64,000 nucleotides of DNA from Trichococcus palustris (GCF_900114465.1 NZ_FOTD01000015.1:1-64000), one strand, 5' to 3'. Positions 1 to 9,341 are shown, counted from the stretch's first letter. The notes: generated by a model from the letters alone, not told the origin. Numbers and translations are program-made.

Positions 1-20
1 CAGGTTTATATACGCAAAAA

Positions 21-45
21 ACTGCCCCACATTACGGGGAGCAGT
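21..45 (-). terminator. Possible intrinsic terminator hairpin
   Basis: ACTGC at 21-25 pairs with GCAGT at 41-45, extended by CCC/GGG. On the minus strand the hairpin is followed by a run of seven T (plus-strand A at 14-20). No minus-strand gene that it would serve is visible to its right, so it may be a remnant. Confidence 0.35.
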
Positions 46-149
46 CTGTAAAACTGTTTAAATATTTTACTGTCCTATTGACGGGAGGCACACCACAGAC
101 AGGGTTGTCCCATTCTTTTTTTCATTTATCAACCTAAATAATTGAACCA

Positions 150-215
150 TCACCTTGCAATAATCAGGCAAGGAAGCCCCTGACTTCAGTCACGGGGAGT
201 TGTCAGCCTAGAAGG
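150..215 (+). mobile_element. Solo IS200/IS605-type right-end relic
   Basis: Two hairpins in tandem are visible: CCTTGC/GCAAGG (about 154-173), then CCCC-TGAC, loop TTCA, GTCA-C-GGGG (177-197), followed by AGTTGTC. The second hairpin and the GTT(G/C)AC-like tail match the right ends of the two tnpB-bearing elements in this window (around 4357-4385 on the minus strand and 44659-44686). No transposase gene is adjacent. The rest of 1-353 shows only a weak terminator hairpin at 21-45 and AT-rich promoter-like sequence before the first gene. Confidence 0.55.
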
Positions 216-353
216 AAATGCAAAATTTCCCGATATAAATTTATCCCTTTTATCCAACAAAATAATTGCGCTTTCTTTTTTACCTTTAATAAATATCAAA
301 AGTGTTATATAATTATTACGTTAAGATAACATTATATGTTAGGGGTGTTCGGC

Positions 354-629
354 ATGAAATTGATCGATGTTACAAATAGCCACGCTGATCTTGTACGTGA
401 GCAATTGGCAAACACCGATGCTCAATTTGTCAAAGTTTATTCTTTGGGACAAACCACAATCATCTTTACAGGCGCTTCAAAACACGACGATATCATTGTT
501 TTAAACCGAATCCGTCGCGTCAAACAAAGCGAAATTGACTTTGTTTTAAAAAAACTCCTGCATCTCTCGATGAGTGATGTAGAAGTAATGCCTGGACATA
601 ATTTTGTGGAATTATCTCATGTGAAATAA
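354..629 (+). CDS. DUF1827 family small protein
   Basis: A 91-residue soluble protein with no signal peptide or membrane segment. The N-terminus (MKLIDVTNSHADLV) and overall length resemble the DUF1827 family of Lactobacillales. I recognise this from memory and the function of the family is unknown. An upstream in-frame ATG at 336 exists, but AGGGGTG at 340-346 sits six bases before the ATG at 354, so 354 is the better start. The gene stands alone and converges on prfC, sharing a bidirectional terminator with it. Confidence 0.65.
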   Translation: MKLIDVTNSHADLVREQLANTDAQFVKVYSLGQTTIIFTGASKHDDIIVLNRIRRVKQSEIDFVLKKLLHLSMSDVEVMPGHNFVELSHVK

Positions 630-675
630 CAGACAATTTTTTGCAATCGAAAAAACCTTATTTTAACGCAAAACG

Positions 676-722
676 GGGCTGCCCAAAAACTAGATTATTT
701 ATTCTAGTTTTTGGACAGCCCT
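676..722. terminator. Bidirectional terminator between DUF1827 gene and prfC
   Basis: A long inverted repeat: GGGCTG(C)CCAAAAACTAGA pairs with TCTAGTTTTTGG(A)CAGCCC around an AT-rich loop. T-rich sequence follows on the plus strand (724-732). It lies between the convergent 3' ends of the DUF1827 gene and prfC. Confidence 0.8.
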
Positions 723-744
723 CGTTTTTTCTTTTTATATTTTC

Positions 745-2322
745 TTATAGCAAAGCGGTTAATTTTACATTCGGGTATTTGTCTTCGAACCAGCGAAGCG
801 CAAATTGATTTTCGAATAAGAACACCGGATTATCGAAACGATCACGGCACAAAAGATTACGGCTGGAAGACATGTTCGGATCGAGATCTTCTGGTTCGAT
901 CCAACGGGCAATTTTTGAACCCATCGGCGTCATTTCCACTTCGGCATTATATTCATGCAACAAGCGATACTGGAACACCTCAAACTGCAACTGACCGACA
1001 GCACCCAAGATGTAATCTTCTGTATGGTAGGTCTTGTACAATTGGATCGCCCCTTCTTGCACCAGTTGTTGCACCCCTTTATGGAAGGATTTTTGTTTCA
1101 TGACATTTTTCGGGGTCACTTTCATGAAAAGTTCCGGCGTGAATTGCGGCAAAGCTTCAAATTGCACCGCTTTTTTACCTTCATAGATAGTGTCACCGAT
1201 CTGGAAGTTACCGGTGTCATATAACCCGATGATATCCCCGGCCACAGCTGTCTCGACTTGTTCACGGGAATCCGCCATGAATTGTGTCGTATGCGCCAAT
1301 TTGATCTTTTTGCCGGTACGGTTGATGAAGACATCCATCCCCGGTTTGAATTCGCCGGAGCAGATCCGTACGAACGCAATCCGGTCGCGGTGGGCAGGAT
1401 TCATGTTGGCTTGGATTTTGAAAATGAACCCGGTTAACTCTTCGCTTGTCGGTTCAATCGTCTCATCGGCCTCCGTCACATGCGCACTTGGATTTGGCGC
1501 AAAATCGACGAAAGCATCCAAGAATGTCTGCACACCGAAACCTGTCAAAGCAGAACCGAAGAACACAGGCGTCAATTCTCCAGCAGCAATCGCGTCTTCC
1601 GAAAATGTATTTCCGGCCTCTTTCAATAATTGCACGTCTTCTACAGCTTGCGTGTAGATGGTGGATTTTTTAATGGCATAGTCGCCTTCGATTTCCCCAT
1701 TTTCATTCAATGGCAGAAAATCATTGTCTCCGTTGTCTTCCGGATGCGTCAGTTCGACGCGGTTGTTGTAGATGTCGTATAGACCCAACAAGTTTTTCCC
1801 CATGCCCATCGGCCAGTTCATCGGGTAAGCATCGATTTCCAATACCTCTTCCAATTCAGCGATCAGGTCCATCGGTTCGCGGCCGTCACGGTCCATTTTA
1901 TTGATGAAGGTGAAGATAGGAATTCCACGCATACGGCAAACTTTGAACAGTTTCTTCGTTTGCGGTTCGATCCCTTTCCCGCTGTCGATGACCATGACCG
2001 CGCTATCCACTGCCATTAAGGTACGGTACGTATCTTCCGAGAAATCCTCATGCCCCGGTGTATCCAAAATATTGATTTGGTAGCCATCGTAATCCACTTG
2101 CATAACCGAACTAGTTACGGAAATCCCTCTTTGTTTTTCGATTTCCATCCAGTCGGACTTGGCGAATTTGCCGGATTTTTTCCCTTTTACAGTACCCGCC
2201 TGGCGGATGGCACCACCAAAAAGCAATAATTGTTCTGTAATCGTCGTTTTACCTGCATCCGGATGAGAGATGATGGCAAATGTTTTTCTTGATTTCACTT
2301 TATCTGCTAATGTTTGATTCAT
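745..2322 (-). CDS. prfC: Peptide chain release factor 3 (RF3)
   Basis: A 525-residue translational GTPase, the usual RF3 length. RF3 removes RF1/RF2 from the ribosome after peptide release and acts in the cytosol. The G1 loop SHPDAGKTT is at 19-27, G3 DTPGHEDF begins at D87, and G4 NKMD is at 141-144. EF-Tu-like and RF3-specific C-terminal domains follow. AAAGGGGAAAA precedes the ATG at a normal distance. The gene is monocistronic, ending at the shared terminator at 676-722. Its upstream region is long and holds repeat material, described separately. Confidence 0.95.
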   Translation of the reverse strand: MNQTLADKVKSRKTFAIISHPDAGKTTITEQLLLFGGAIRQAGTVKGKKSGKFAKSDWMEIEKQRGISVTSSVMQVDYDGYQINILDTPGHEDFSEDTYRTLMAVDSAVMVIDSGKGIEPQTKKLFKVCRMRGIPIFTFINKMDRDGREPMDLIAELEEVLEIDAYPMNWPMGMGKNLLGLYDIYNNRVELTHPEDNGDNDFLPLNENGEIEGDYAIKKSTIYTQAVEDVQLLKEAGNTFSEDAIAAGELTPVFFGSALTGFGVQTFLDAFVDFAPNPSAHVTEADETIEPTSEELTGFIFKIQANMNPAHRDRIAFVRICSGEFKPGMDVFINRTGKKIKLAHTTQFMADSREQVETAVAGDIIGLYDTGNFQIGDTIYEGKKAVQFEALPQFTPELFMKVTPKNVMKQKSFHKGVQQLVQEGAIQLYKTYHTEDYILGAVGQLQFEVFQYRLLHEYNAEVEMTPMGSKIARWIEPEDLDPNMSSSRNLLCRDRFDNPVFLFENQFALRWFEDKYPNVKLTALL

Positions 2323-2388
2323 ATTTTTCCCCTTTATTTTTTCATTATCTAGATCTTAACTTGTCTCATGCCCGTTGCGTAAATAGGA

Positions 2389-2414
2389 AAAGCTGAACGG
2401 ACCCGTTCAGCTTT
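2389..2414. repeat. Perfect palindrome, fragment of repeat family A 5' hairpin
   Basis: AAAGCTGAACGG pairs perfectly with CCGTTCAGCTTT around a 2-nt loop. The same GCTGAACGG...CCGTTCAGC hairpin opens family A copies at 44784 and 55406. Here the rest of the element is absent. On the minus strand it lies in the prfC leader, followed by TTTTCC, so it could act as a weak attenuator. Confidence 0.6.
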
Positions 2415-2592
2415 GACGGAAAAATAAGCTTTTTTGCCCCAAAACCTATTGCATGAGGTCAAAAATTTCTTTTTTCAGAAGTGCCGGCCCGCAAAGCTAG
2501 ACAATTTCCTCATTTGAACAGCTATACCCAAATAGCACAAAAAAGATAGCCTGAGCGATCCGCACACGCTAGCCAACGACATAACCTTAGTC

Positions 2593-2621
2593 ATTATACA
2601 AGAAATCATGCCATTCCACAA
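2593..2621 (-). promoter_or_regulatory. Candidate prfC promoter
   Basis: Minus-strand TATAAT (plus 2593-2598) lies 17 bp from TTGTGG (plus 2616-2621), a good sigma-A spacing with a moderate -35. The implied leader to prfC is about 260 nt and includes the palindrome at 2389-2414. The 2323-2660 stretch shows nothing else I can name. Confidence 0.4.
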
Positions 2622-2660
2622 GAAACACAGTGCCGGTATATCCCAAGAAAACAAGAAAGA

Positions 2661-2852
2661 GAGTGAGACAAAAAGCGGCCAGACCAGAATCACTGGAGCG
2701 AATAAGCGGAGGATGGTCACAGACCATCTGAGCATTATTCGTGAAGTGACGTCGGGTCTGTTTTTTGGAACACGTTTAGAGAGTGCGAATGAGAACACGT
2801 TTACGATTAATCGTTAGAAAAAAGAAACAGGCTAGGACTTTTGTCCCAGCTT
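2661..2852 (+). repeat. Repeat family B, copy 1 (long hairpin plus terminator)
   Basis: The element starts GAGTGAGA. A long interrupted hairpin follows (2680-2760) with paired blocks CAGACC/GGTCTG, TCACT/AGTGA, CGAATAA/TTATTCG and GATGGTC/GACCATC. Then come two GAACACGTTTA units, ACGATTAATCGT, and a terminal hairpin GGCTAGGAC/GTCCCAGC (2830-2850). The terminal hairpin lies just beyond the stop codon of the minus-strand gene at 2861 and can serve as its terminator. Related copies are at 9866-10026 and 56778-56910. Confidence 0.75.
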
Positions 2853-2860
2853 CTGCTCTT

Positions 2861-4255
2861 TCATCCTTGGTTTTCCGTTTTTTTCGATTCGCCTGAATCA
2901 GCTTCCTCTTCACCGGCTTTGAATCGCTCTTTAGGCGGGCGGTTGTTCTCATTGATATAGGAAACCGTTACTTTCAATAATCTGCGGTTTTCAAATTCCA
3001 ATGTTTTGATCAGCAACCCTTCTTCCTCTATGGAAGCTTCCGTATCGGCCTCCGGAAATTCACCCAACTCAGTCAGCAGATAGCCGGCAATGGTATCCAC
3101 ATCCGGGGATTCAAAATGGGTCTCAAAGTAATCATTGAATCTTGAAAGTGGCGTGCTTCCATCCACTTCGTATTCATTATCCCCCTTCTTCTCGATCAGG
3201 ATATAACTTTCGTCATATTCATCCTGGATATCCCCAACAATTTCCTCCAAAATATCCTCCAATGTAACGATTCCGACGAGCCCGCCATATTCGTCATGCA
3301 ACAAAGCCAATTGATTATGGCTTTTCTTCAGATAGGACATCAGTTCATCCGTCAAGATGGTCTCGGGTACAAAGAGCGGTTCATTCATGATTTTACGGAG
3401 ATCGATTTTCTCGATCGGCGTATTTTTTGATTCCTTCAATAAATTCTTCAAATGCAAAACGCCGATGATGTTATCTTTGTCATCATCATAAATCGGAATT
3501 CTGGTGTATGGTGAATCCAACGCCGCTTGGATATTTTCTGAGACATCTTCATTGACATCCAGCATGAACGTATCCGTTCTCGGAACCATAATTTCACGCG
3601 CCATCTTGTTGTCCATCGATAGTACCCCCTTCAACATGTTGAACTCCGTCTTCTCGATGGCTCCTTCATCGCTGCTGCGTTCCAATAGTTCGCGCACTTC
3701 TTGGCGCGAGAACATATCGTTTCCGCTTGTGAAGTCGATCGGCGTCATTTTTTCCAATATGCCTGTTGAAAAAGAAAGCAGCCAGACGAACGGCTTCATG
3801 AATTTTTGCATGATCGTAATGAAGCCTGCGCCTACTCGGGCAATCTCTTCCGGACGTTGCATGCCAAGCTGTTTCGGATACAACTCCCCAAAGACAAGGG
3901 ATACATAGGATAAGGCTAAAGTTACGATCAAAATCGAAGCCTCCTCCGCTCCAGGAACCTTACTCAATAACGGTTCCAATTTGGCAGCAAAAGAGCTTGC
4001 CGCAGAAGCACTGGACAGAAATCCGGCAAAAGTGATGGCAACTTGGATTGTCGCCAAAAAATCATCTGAATTGTCCAATAAATTTAAGATCTTCCGGGCT
4101 TTTTCATCGCCTTTTATGGCCTGATTCGCCACTTTATTCTTGTTCAATGATACAAAAGCAATTTCTGATGCTGCAAAGAACGCATTCACCAGGGTCAATA
4201 CCGCAATCAGTAATAGTTTCCAGAACAACGTCTGATTACTGGGGTCTGTGTTCAT
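2861..4255 (-). CDS. CNNM/CorC (hemolysin C) family membrane protein with CBS pair
   Basis: A 464-residue polytopic membrane protein. The N-terminal DUF21/CNNM domain (about 1-190, several hydrophobic segments) is followed by a CBS pair (about 205-335) and a C-terminal CorC_HlyC domain ending in an acidic, charged tail. Family members are implicated in Mg2+ or other cation homeostasis; the substrate cannot be read from sequence. An in-frame ATG lies upstream at 4321. However, AAAGGAG before the ATG at 4255 and the charged preceding residues favour 4255. Repeat B copy 1 follows the gene, and an IS200/IS605 element lies upstream. Confidence 0.85.
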   Translation of the reverse strand: MNTDPSNQTLFWKLLLIAVLTLVNAFFAASEIAFVSLNKNKVANQAIKGDEKARKILNLLDNSDDFLATIQVAITFAGFLSSASAASSFAAKLEPLLSKVPGAEEASILIVTLALSYVSLVFGELYPKQLGMQRPEEIARVGAGFITIMQKFMKPFVWLLSFSTGILEKMTPIDFTSGNDMFSRQEVRELLERSSDEGAIEKTEFNMLKGVLSMDNKMAREIMVPRTDTFMLDVNEDVSENIQAALDSPYTRIPIYDDDKDNIIGVLHLKNLLKESKNTPIEKIDLRKIMNEPLFVPETILTDELMSYLKKSHNQLALLHDEYGGLVGIVTLEDILEEIVGDIQDEYDESYILIEKKGDNEYEVDGSTPLSRFNDYFETHFESPDVDTIAGYLLTELGEFPEADTEASIEEEGLLIKTLEFENRRLLKVTVSYINENNRPPKERFKAGEEEADSGESKKTENQG

Positions 4256-4414
4256 ATGTTTTTTCTTCTCCTTTGGTAATAAAAACGATTTCACGTTAAT
4301 GTTCAGTCTGTTACCTTCCATTATCTAATGCTATCGATAAAAAAACAAGATATATTATGAACCTCCCATGATTAAAGTCATAGGCTTCGAAGGCTCATGT
4401 GAGCCAACCGTTGG

Positions 4415-5789
4415 CTAAGATACAGCAGAAACCGAGAAGTCTGCACTCGCAGATATAACTTGATTTAAGCTAATTAGTGTAGCCAACGTTTGTTCTGTTC
4501 TTACTAGAGATACAGGAACTTTTGCCTGTATCCCCAACTCTCTCATTTCTGAAAGAGGTTTGAGAATCGCACGGATAAAGAAACGGGCGCCAATATTATA
4601 AGATGCATTTAAGTCCGCATGGTATTCTTTTCCGCTTTGGAACGTACAGAGGTCTTTGCGTGGCGTTCGCTCTACCTTTCCGCTCCCGTCATAGGCGTAC
4701 ATACTGGTGCCATTGGCGAGGACCCTGGAGATGCGCATACCCTCAAAATGCGCCATTTCTTCCACTTTATTCTGAATCGCTATTTTACGCCAGTAATGCA
4801 ATTTAAAACGCAGACGCTTTGCACCCCTGAAACCCTTCGGCATTGTCATTTGCCTCAGATACTCAAAGACAATCGTATCCACTTGATGCGCTTTGGCAAA
4901 GGACAAAATCTGATGCGCAGCATCGTTCACCAACTGGTTTTGGATTCCTTTAATTTTGTTCCAATAGCGCGGACATCTTGCACCAAAGGTGTTGCGTTGG
5001 GCTTTTTTCAGCTGATTTGTAAGATGGTAGAAATGGGTCTTTTTCTTTTGCCTGCTTGATGAACTTGTGGGCAACGACAGTTCCATCACTATCCATAACA
5101 GCACAAACGGCAGTGTTTGTCAGTCCTAAATCGACAGATAAAATGCGGCAATCCAATTCCGCTTTCTTGTGCAGTTTGATTTCTTTCTCATATGCAAAAT
5201 GTAAGAAATATTTCTTGCCTTTGCGCACCAACTTTGGGTTCATGACTTTCCAATCGGATAGGCCACGCTTTTCCAAATCTACCTGTTTTAGCGTTACGGG
5301 TTGCCACACCCAATCATTCCGTTCGAATACTTTGATTGATACGGTATCGTTTTCGACTTTGTACATATTTCCTTTATAAAGTACTGGAAACTCTTTGTGT
5401 TCGCATTGAGGTGTGGGCGCTTTTTTAAGGAATCTTTGCTTTTCTATACTTGCTTTACTTCGTTCCTGTTCCCAATTTTGATAATTAGAACGCCAAGATT
5501 GCCACTTGCCATAAGCTGAGGTAATGCAAGCGCGTCTAAGGTAAGAAGGAAACTTATGAAACAGCACGTCGAAGTCAGCGTATTTTGGGTTTGGGTTTTT
5601 CGCGGTAGCATGAATCAGCATCTCGATCGCACGTTGAGTAGTCAGATTGGATTCATCATAAGACAATTCTAATTCTTGGTAACACACCTTTAAACAGTAT
5701 TCCAGCGCCAAACAATAGTGCTCAAGCGTTGCATCGAATACGCTGGATTGATCCAGCACTTTAACTTTGACGGTTTTGCATTGTTTCAT
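4415..5789 (-). pseudogene. tnpB: TnpB RNA-guided nuclease, frameshifted
   Basis: TnpB proteins are RNA-guided DNA nucleases of IS200/IS605 elements. The start (GGTGAG before ATG at 5789) and N-terminal half are intact, with the RuvC-I aspartate in VDLGLTNTAV. The reading frame then shifts at an A-rich stretch near 5035-5050 (AAAAGAAAAAGAC on the minus strand). The second half continues in another frame from about 5040 to 4415. It carries a RuvC-II-like glutamate (IVFEYL) and a RuvC-III aspartate (HADLNASYN). The usual CxxC zinc pairs are not evident. Joined, the product would be about 455 residues. A real mutation, slippage or sequencing error cannot be told apart here. Confidence 0.8.
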
Positions 5790-5800
5790 AAGTTCTCACC

Positions 5801-6202
5801 TCATTTCTTCTGTTGCGTTGTAATGTATTCTCGAATCTGTTGCTCTGTCTGCTCAGAAACCGTAGCTACAAAATAGCTTGGATTCCAAAGATGCCCGCCC
5901 CATAATCGTGATTTAAGTTCTGGATATTTCGCAAACAAACGTCTTGCAGAAACACCTTTGAACGCTTTCACGATACTAGGAATGTAATGCTGTGGCTTGC
6001 ATTCAATCAGCAAGTGGACATGGTCTTTCCCTGTCTCCATTTCACTGATTGAAACACCTTGTTCATGAGCAATTCCTTGGAGAATTTCTTTCATCGAATG
6101 CTCAATTTCTCCAGTAAAAATATCGTGGCGATATTTCACACACCAGACAAGATGATACTGAATAGAATAAACATATCCTCTACCATGATATACGTTAGCC
6201 AT
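5801..6202 (-). CDS. tnpA: IS200/IS605 TnpA Y1 HUH transposase
   Basis: A 133-residue single-strand DNA transposase of normal length. The HUH motif (H61-V-H63) and the catalytic tyrosine in NPSYFVATV (Y110) are both present, so it appears functional. A GTG at 6211 would add three residues. However, GAGGTG six bases before the ATG at 6202 marks that ATG as the start. tnpB begins 11 bp downstream. Because TnpA alone suffices for movement in this family, the element could still move despite the broken tnpB. Confidence 0.88.
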   Translation of the reverse strand: MANVYHGRGYVYSIQYHLVWCVKYRHDIFTGEIEHSMKEILQGIAHEQGVSISEMETGKDHVHLLIECKPQHYIPSIVKAFKGVSARRLFAKYPELKSRLWGGHLWNPSYFVATVSEQTEQQIREYITTQQKK

Positions 6203-6379
6203 TTCTATCACCTCTGTAACTATTGTAACATATGCTAATTGATAAAGTTATTTATAACGTTTGTTTAAACGGTCTATTTCTTTGACATATGTACCGCCAA
6301 CACCCCAAGACGTAGTGGATTAATCACTGCTAAAATCACGAGTGTGTGCGCCGCCACTATATCAAGATACGAGAAAAAA

Positions 6380-6410
6380 CACGCACCGGAGCCAAACGCC
6401 CAGTGCGTGT
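6380..6410 (-). terminator. Terminator of nox
   Basis: CACGCAC pairs with GTGCGTG around a 16-nt loop. On the minus strand it is followed by TTTTTT and lies just past the nox stop codon. Confidence 0.8.
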
Positions 6411-6429
6411 CTACAATTTACGCAGATCT

Positions 6430-7788
6430 TTATTTCTTAGCCAATTCTGCTTCTTGATCAAGCGCTTTTTGGGCAAGCAAGTTCAAGTAGTTCCAAGGAC
6501 GGTCAAAATGAGGTTGGAAGAAGAAGTCGACCAACGCCAAATCTTCGATGGTCATTTTGTTTTGGATCGCTAACGACAATGTGTTGGCGGATTGCGTCAC
6601 ATCATACTTGGACATGATCTGTCCGCCGACGATGCGGGTTGTCCCAACTTCATAAACCAACTTCATCAACACTTTTTCAGTTGTCGGCATGAATTCCGGA
6701 CGGTAGTTATCTTCCATCGTCACGGAACGTGTTTCCAAGCCGAATGCTGCAGCGCTTGCGTCGTTCACGCCCGTTGAACCGATGTTGAAGCCGTTCAAAT
6801 ACAAGCCTGAAGTTGATTGTGTTCCGCGGTATTTCATTTTTGGTCCGTTGATGTTCTTTCCGACCAACAAGCCCATGCGGACGGCATTCGTAGCTAGCGG
6901 AATGTATGCATGTCCCCCGTTCGGGTTATAGTTCACTGCGCAACTATCCCCTGCAGCAAACACATCCGGTACGCTTGTTTGCATATAGTCATCCACGATA
7001 ATTGCGCCATTTCCAAGCATATCGACTTGGCCTTTGACCAATTCCGTGCTCGGTCTGAAGCCGACACACAAGATGACAAGCTCTGCTTCGTATTCTCCGC
7101 CGGTAGTGATGACAGTCGTTCTATCGCCAGCTTCGTTTTCTTTAAAGCCTTTCACCATTTCGTTCAATTGGATTTTCACGCCATGTTTGCGCAAATCGTC
7201 TTCCAGAACATCCGTGAATTCAGGATCCAAATATTTGTTCAAGATGCGATCCAAACCATCGACCAAGGTTACTTCTTTGCCGTCATTAGCGAATGCTTCC
7301 ACCAATTCGATGCCGATATAGCCTCCGCCGATGACAACGATTTTTTTCTTGTCGTCTTTGCATGCGATGATCGCCTTGGCTTGATTGTAGTTTTTGCACA
7401 GCAATACATTTTTACTTTGGATGCCTTCGATCGGCGGGATGATGGGCCATGAACCTGTCGTCAACACCAATTTGTCGTAAGTGTCCTCAAACTCTTCGCC
7501 AGTCACCAGATTTTTGACAGCTACAGTTTTTGCAGCTGTATCAATATTAGTTACGTCGTGTTGCATATTCACATTTGCGCCTAACGATGCTAATTCTTCG
7601 GGATTCGAATAGAATAATCCTTGTGGATCTTTCACAACCCCACCGACGTACAGTGCAATGCCGCATGATAAGAATGAAACATTATCGTTTCTTTCGTATA
7701 CGGTTACCTCCATACCTGGGTTCTCCTTCAAAATGGTCTTGACTGCAGATGTTCCGGCATGTGTACATCCCACTACGATTACTTTCAT
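6430..7788 (-). CDS. nox: H2O-forming NADH oxidase (flavoprotein)
   Basis: A 452-residue pyridine nucleotide-disulfide oxidoreductase. It has an N-terminal FAD-binding GxxxAG-like start (VVGCTHAGTSA), the single redox cysteine C42 in SFLSCG, an internal NAD-binding GGGYIGIE motif, a second FAD motif (VFAAGDS) and a C-terminal dimerisation domain. The single active-site cysteine and length fit the four-electron NADH oxidase of lactic acid bacteria, which reduces O2 to water and regenerates NAD+. CoA-disulfide reductase is the main alternative in the same family. AGGAGG precedes the ATG and the gene is monocistronic. Confidence 0.88.
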   Translation of the reverse strand: MKVIVVGCTHAGTSAVKTILKENPGMEVTVYERNDNVSFLSCGIALYVGGVVKDPQGLFYSNPEELASLGANVNMQHDVTNIDTAAKTVAVKNLVTGEEFEDTYDKLVLTTGSWPIIPPIEGIQSKNVLLCKNYNQAKAIIACKDDKKKIVVIGGGYIGIELVEAFANDGKEVTLVDGLDRILNKYLDPEFTDVLEDDLRKHGVKIQLNEMVKGFKENEAGDRTTVITTGGEYEAELVILCVGFRPSTELVKGQVDMLGNGAIIVDDYMQTSVPDVFAAGDSCAVNYNPNGGHAYIPLATNAVRMGLLVGKNINGPKMKYRGTQSTSGLYLNGFNIGSTGVNDASAAAFGLETRSVTMEDNYRPEFMPTTEKVLMKLVYEVGTTRIVGGQIMSKYDVTQSANTLSLAIQNKMTIEDLALVDFFFQPHFDRPWNYLNLLAQKALDQEAELAKK

Positions 7789-7914
7789 TGCATTTCCTCC
7801 TAAATTTTCACATTACTATAATTTACACAAGCTGATTCGCACCCTATGACTTTTCCATAATAAAAAATGCACAAATCAACTGATAATGATTCTCAACACT
7901 TACCATATGATAAA

Positions 7915-7955
7915 GGATTCCGAAGGTGTTTTGCAACTAATAACCCTCGGAATCC
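7915..7955 (+). terminator. Hairpin beyond the transporter remnant
   Basis: GGATTCCGA pairs with TCGGAATCC around a 23-nt loop. A T-rich tail on the plus side (7956-7968) is better than that on the minus side. It probably once terminated the gene whose remnant is at 7966-8115. Confidence 0.5.
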
Positions 7956-7965
7956 TTATTATTTT

Positions 7966-8115
7966 TTATTTGCAGTCTATAACACTTTTTCTTTCCTGTT
8001 TTTTAAGGAAATCATGGATGTACAGAACGACGGTTTTGATCTCCGCATAGATCGGTATAGCCAAAATCATCCCTACGACACCCAAGATTTTACCTGCTGC
8101 CATTTTTAGTTTTCG
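7966..8115 (-). pseudogene. 3' remnant of an AI-2E/PerM family transporter gene
   Basis: About 50 codons remain on the minus strand. They encode KMAAGKILGVVGMILAIP, then a hydrophobic stretch and a charged tail (DFLKKQERK). This matches from memory the C-terminal end of AI-2E (PerM/YdbI-like) transporters, which normally have about 350-400 residues and eight membrane segments. Everything upstream is missing. The remnant runs straight into the solo IS end at 8111-8148, so deletion was probably IS-associated. Confidence 0.65.
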
Positions 8116-8148
8116 GAAACCCGTGACTTCAGTCGTGGGGTGGTTGAC
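8111..8148 (+). mobile_element. Solo IS200/IS605-type right end at a deletion junction
   Basis: ACCCGTGAC, loop TTCA, GTCGTGGGG(T) (8119-8141), then GGTTGAC, the same layout as the right ends at 44659-44686 and, on the minus strand, 4357-4385. One side is the truncated transporter remnant. The other side is the 3' end of the M42 peptidase gene, whose stop codon lies inside this hairpin. Confidence 0.7.
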
Positions 8149-9184
8149 TTTCAATCATTTCAGAACACAGGTATGCTTCAACCAAACGCGCGCACGCCTC
8201 CAATGATTTCTCATGAGTCCTTTCGTAGGCATGACTTGCGTCGATACCTGGCCCAATCAAGGCGTGGCGAACATCCCAGCCGGCTTTCATCGCCGCTGAA
8301 GCATCGCTGCCGTAATAAGGATAAATATCCAGCTTGAACGGGATGGCATCGCGCTCACATAAAGCCGTAAGCTGCTGGCGCAATCCGAAATGATAAGGGC
8401 CGGAACCATCCTTTACGCAGATGGAGACGGTGAACTCATCGGTTTGCTGGTCATCCCCCATCGCGCCCATATCGACAGCAAGATATTCGACCGTATGCTC
8501 TGGCATATTCGAATTGCCGCCGTAGCCGATTTCTTCGTTATTGGAGAAGAAAAAACAAGTCGTATAAGGCAAAATCATTTTTTCAGCCACAATCCTGTGC
8601 AGGAAATCCAGCAGAATCGCCGCACTTGCTTTGTCATCCAAGTGCCTTGACTTGATGAAGCCGGTCGGCGTCACTTCCGTACGCGTCTCAAAGCTGATGA
8701 AATCGCCTACGCGAATGCCCAGCCCCTCTGCATCTTTTGCGCTGTGGACCTCCGCATCCAGGCGCACCTCCATATTTTCCTGGCTGCGTTCTGCCGTCCG
8801 CGCATCCTTGTAGACATGGACACTAGTCTGGTGCAGCAAAATCGTTCCGGTCACTTTTTCGCCGGTGGAAGCCACGTGGACTGTGCAATATTCACCATCG
8901 ATGGAATGATAGGTGAACCCGCCTATCAGATCGATTTTCAGGCGGCCATCCGGTTTGACGGCGCGGACCATCGCCCCTAGCGTGTCGATGTGCGCGGTGA
9001 CGAACCGTCTGCGCTGCTCCTCCCTGCCTTTGACCGTCACCATCAGGCTGCCTTTATGATTCTTCTCAGGCTTCAGTCCTATTCCCCGCAGATCGGCTGC
9101 GATGAAATCGATGATTTCAGTCGTATAGCCAGTCGGCGAAGGGATATTGGTTAACTTTTGAATAGTTTCAACAATGTTGTGCAT
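8129..9184 (-). CDS. M42 family metallo-aminopeptidase, C-terminus rewritten by IS end
   Basis: A 351-residue di-zinc peptidase of the M42 (glutamyl/tetrahedral aminopeptidase) family. Metal-binding blocks are AHIDTLGAMV, RHLDDKASA (bridging Asp), NNEEIGYGG (catalytic Glu pair), VDMGAMGDD and ASHAYERTH. The last residues (QPPHD) and the TGA stop come from the adjacent IS right end, so the native C-terminus was replaced by a few foreign residues. The catalytic core is complete and the protein is probably active. Two paralogues lie at 26790 and 49501. Confidence 0.85.
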   Translation of the reverse strand: MHNIVETIQKLTNIPSPTGYTTEIIDFIAADLRGIGLKPEKNHKGSLMVTVKGREEQRRRFVTAHIDTLGAMVRAVKPDGRLKIDLIGGFTYHSIDGEYCTVHVASTGEKVTGTILLHQTSVHVYKDARTAERSQENMEVRLDAEVHSAKDAEGLGIRVGDFISFETRTEVTPTGFIKSRHLDDKASAAILLDFLHRIVAEKMILPYTTCFFFSNNEEIGYGGNSNMPEHTVEYLAVDMGAMGDDQQTDEFTVSICVKDGSGPYHFGLRQQLTALCERDAIPFKLDIYPYYGSDASAAMKAGWDVRHALIGPGIDASHAYERTHEKSLEACARLVEAYLCSEMIESQPPHD

Positions 9185-9341
9185 GAAATTCCCCCTCTAA
9201 CTTATAGATTAAGTATAGCCAATCTCCTTTAAAAATTATAGAATAATCGAATATTATTATGACATTTATACACTTTTCGGTTAAGATACAATTAGTCACA
9301 AATCATTCGACACACATTACTTTGAAAGCGAGGACTGCCCT

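Larger units (their letters stand above)
4357..6300 (-). mobile_element. IS200/IS605 family element (tnpA intact, tnpB frameshifted)
   Basis: Read on the minus strand, the element carries tnpA then tnpB. The right end (plus 4357-4385) holds the hairpin CC(T)ATGAC-TTTA-ATCATGGG followed by GGTTCAT, preceded by stems AGCCAAC/GTTGGCT and GGCTCA/TGAGCC (4391-4416). The left end is less certain; a small hairpin GTAGTG...CACTGC at about 6309-6325 may belong to it. These elements move by single-strand peel-and-paste, leave no target duplication, and often encode a guide RNA over the right end. Confidence 0.75.

Noticed and set aside
5030-5055. Programmed frameshift in tnpB
   Set aside because: The A-rich stretch could slip, but no stimulatory stem or known IS200/IS605 precedent supports programming. 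A mutation or read error is simpler.
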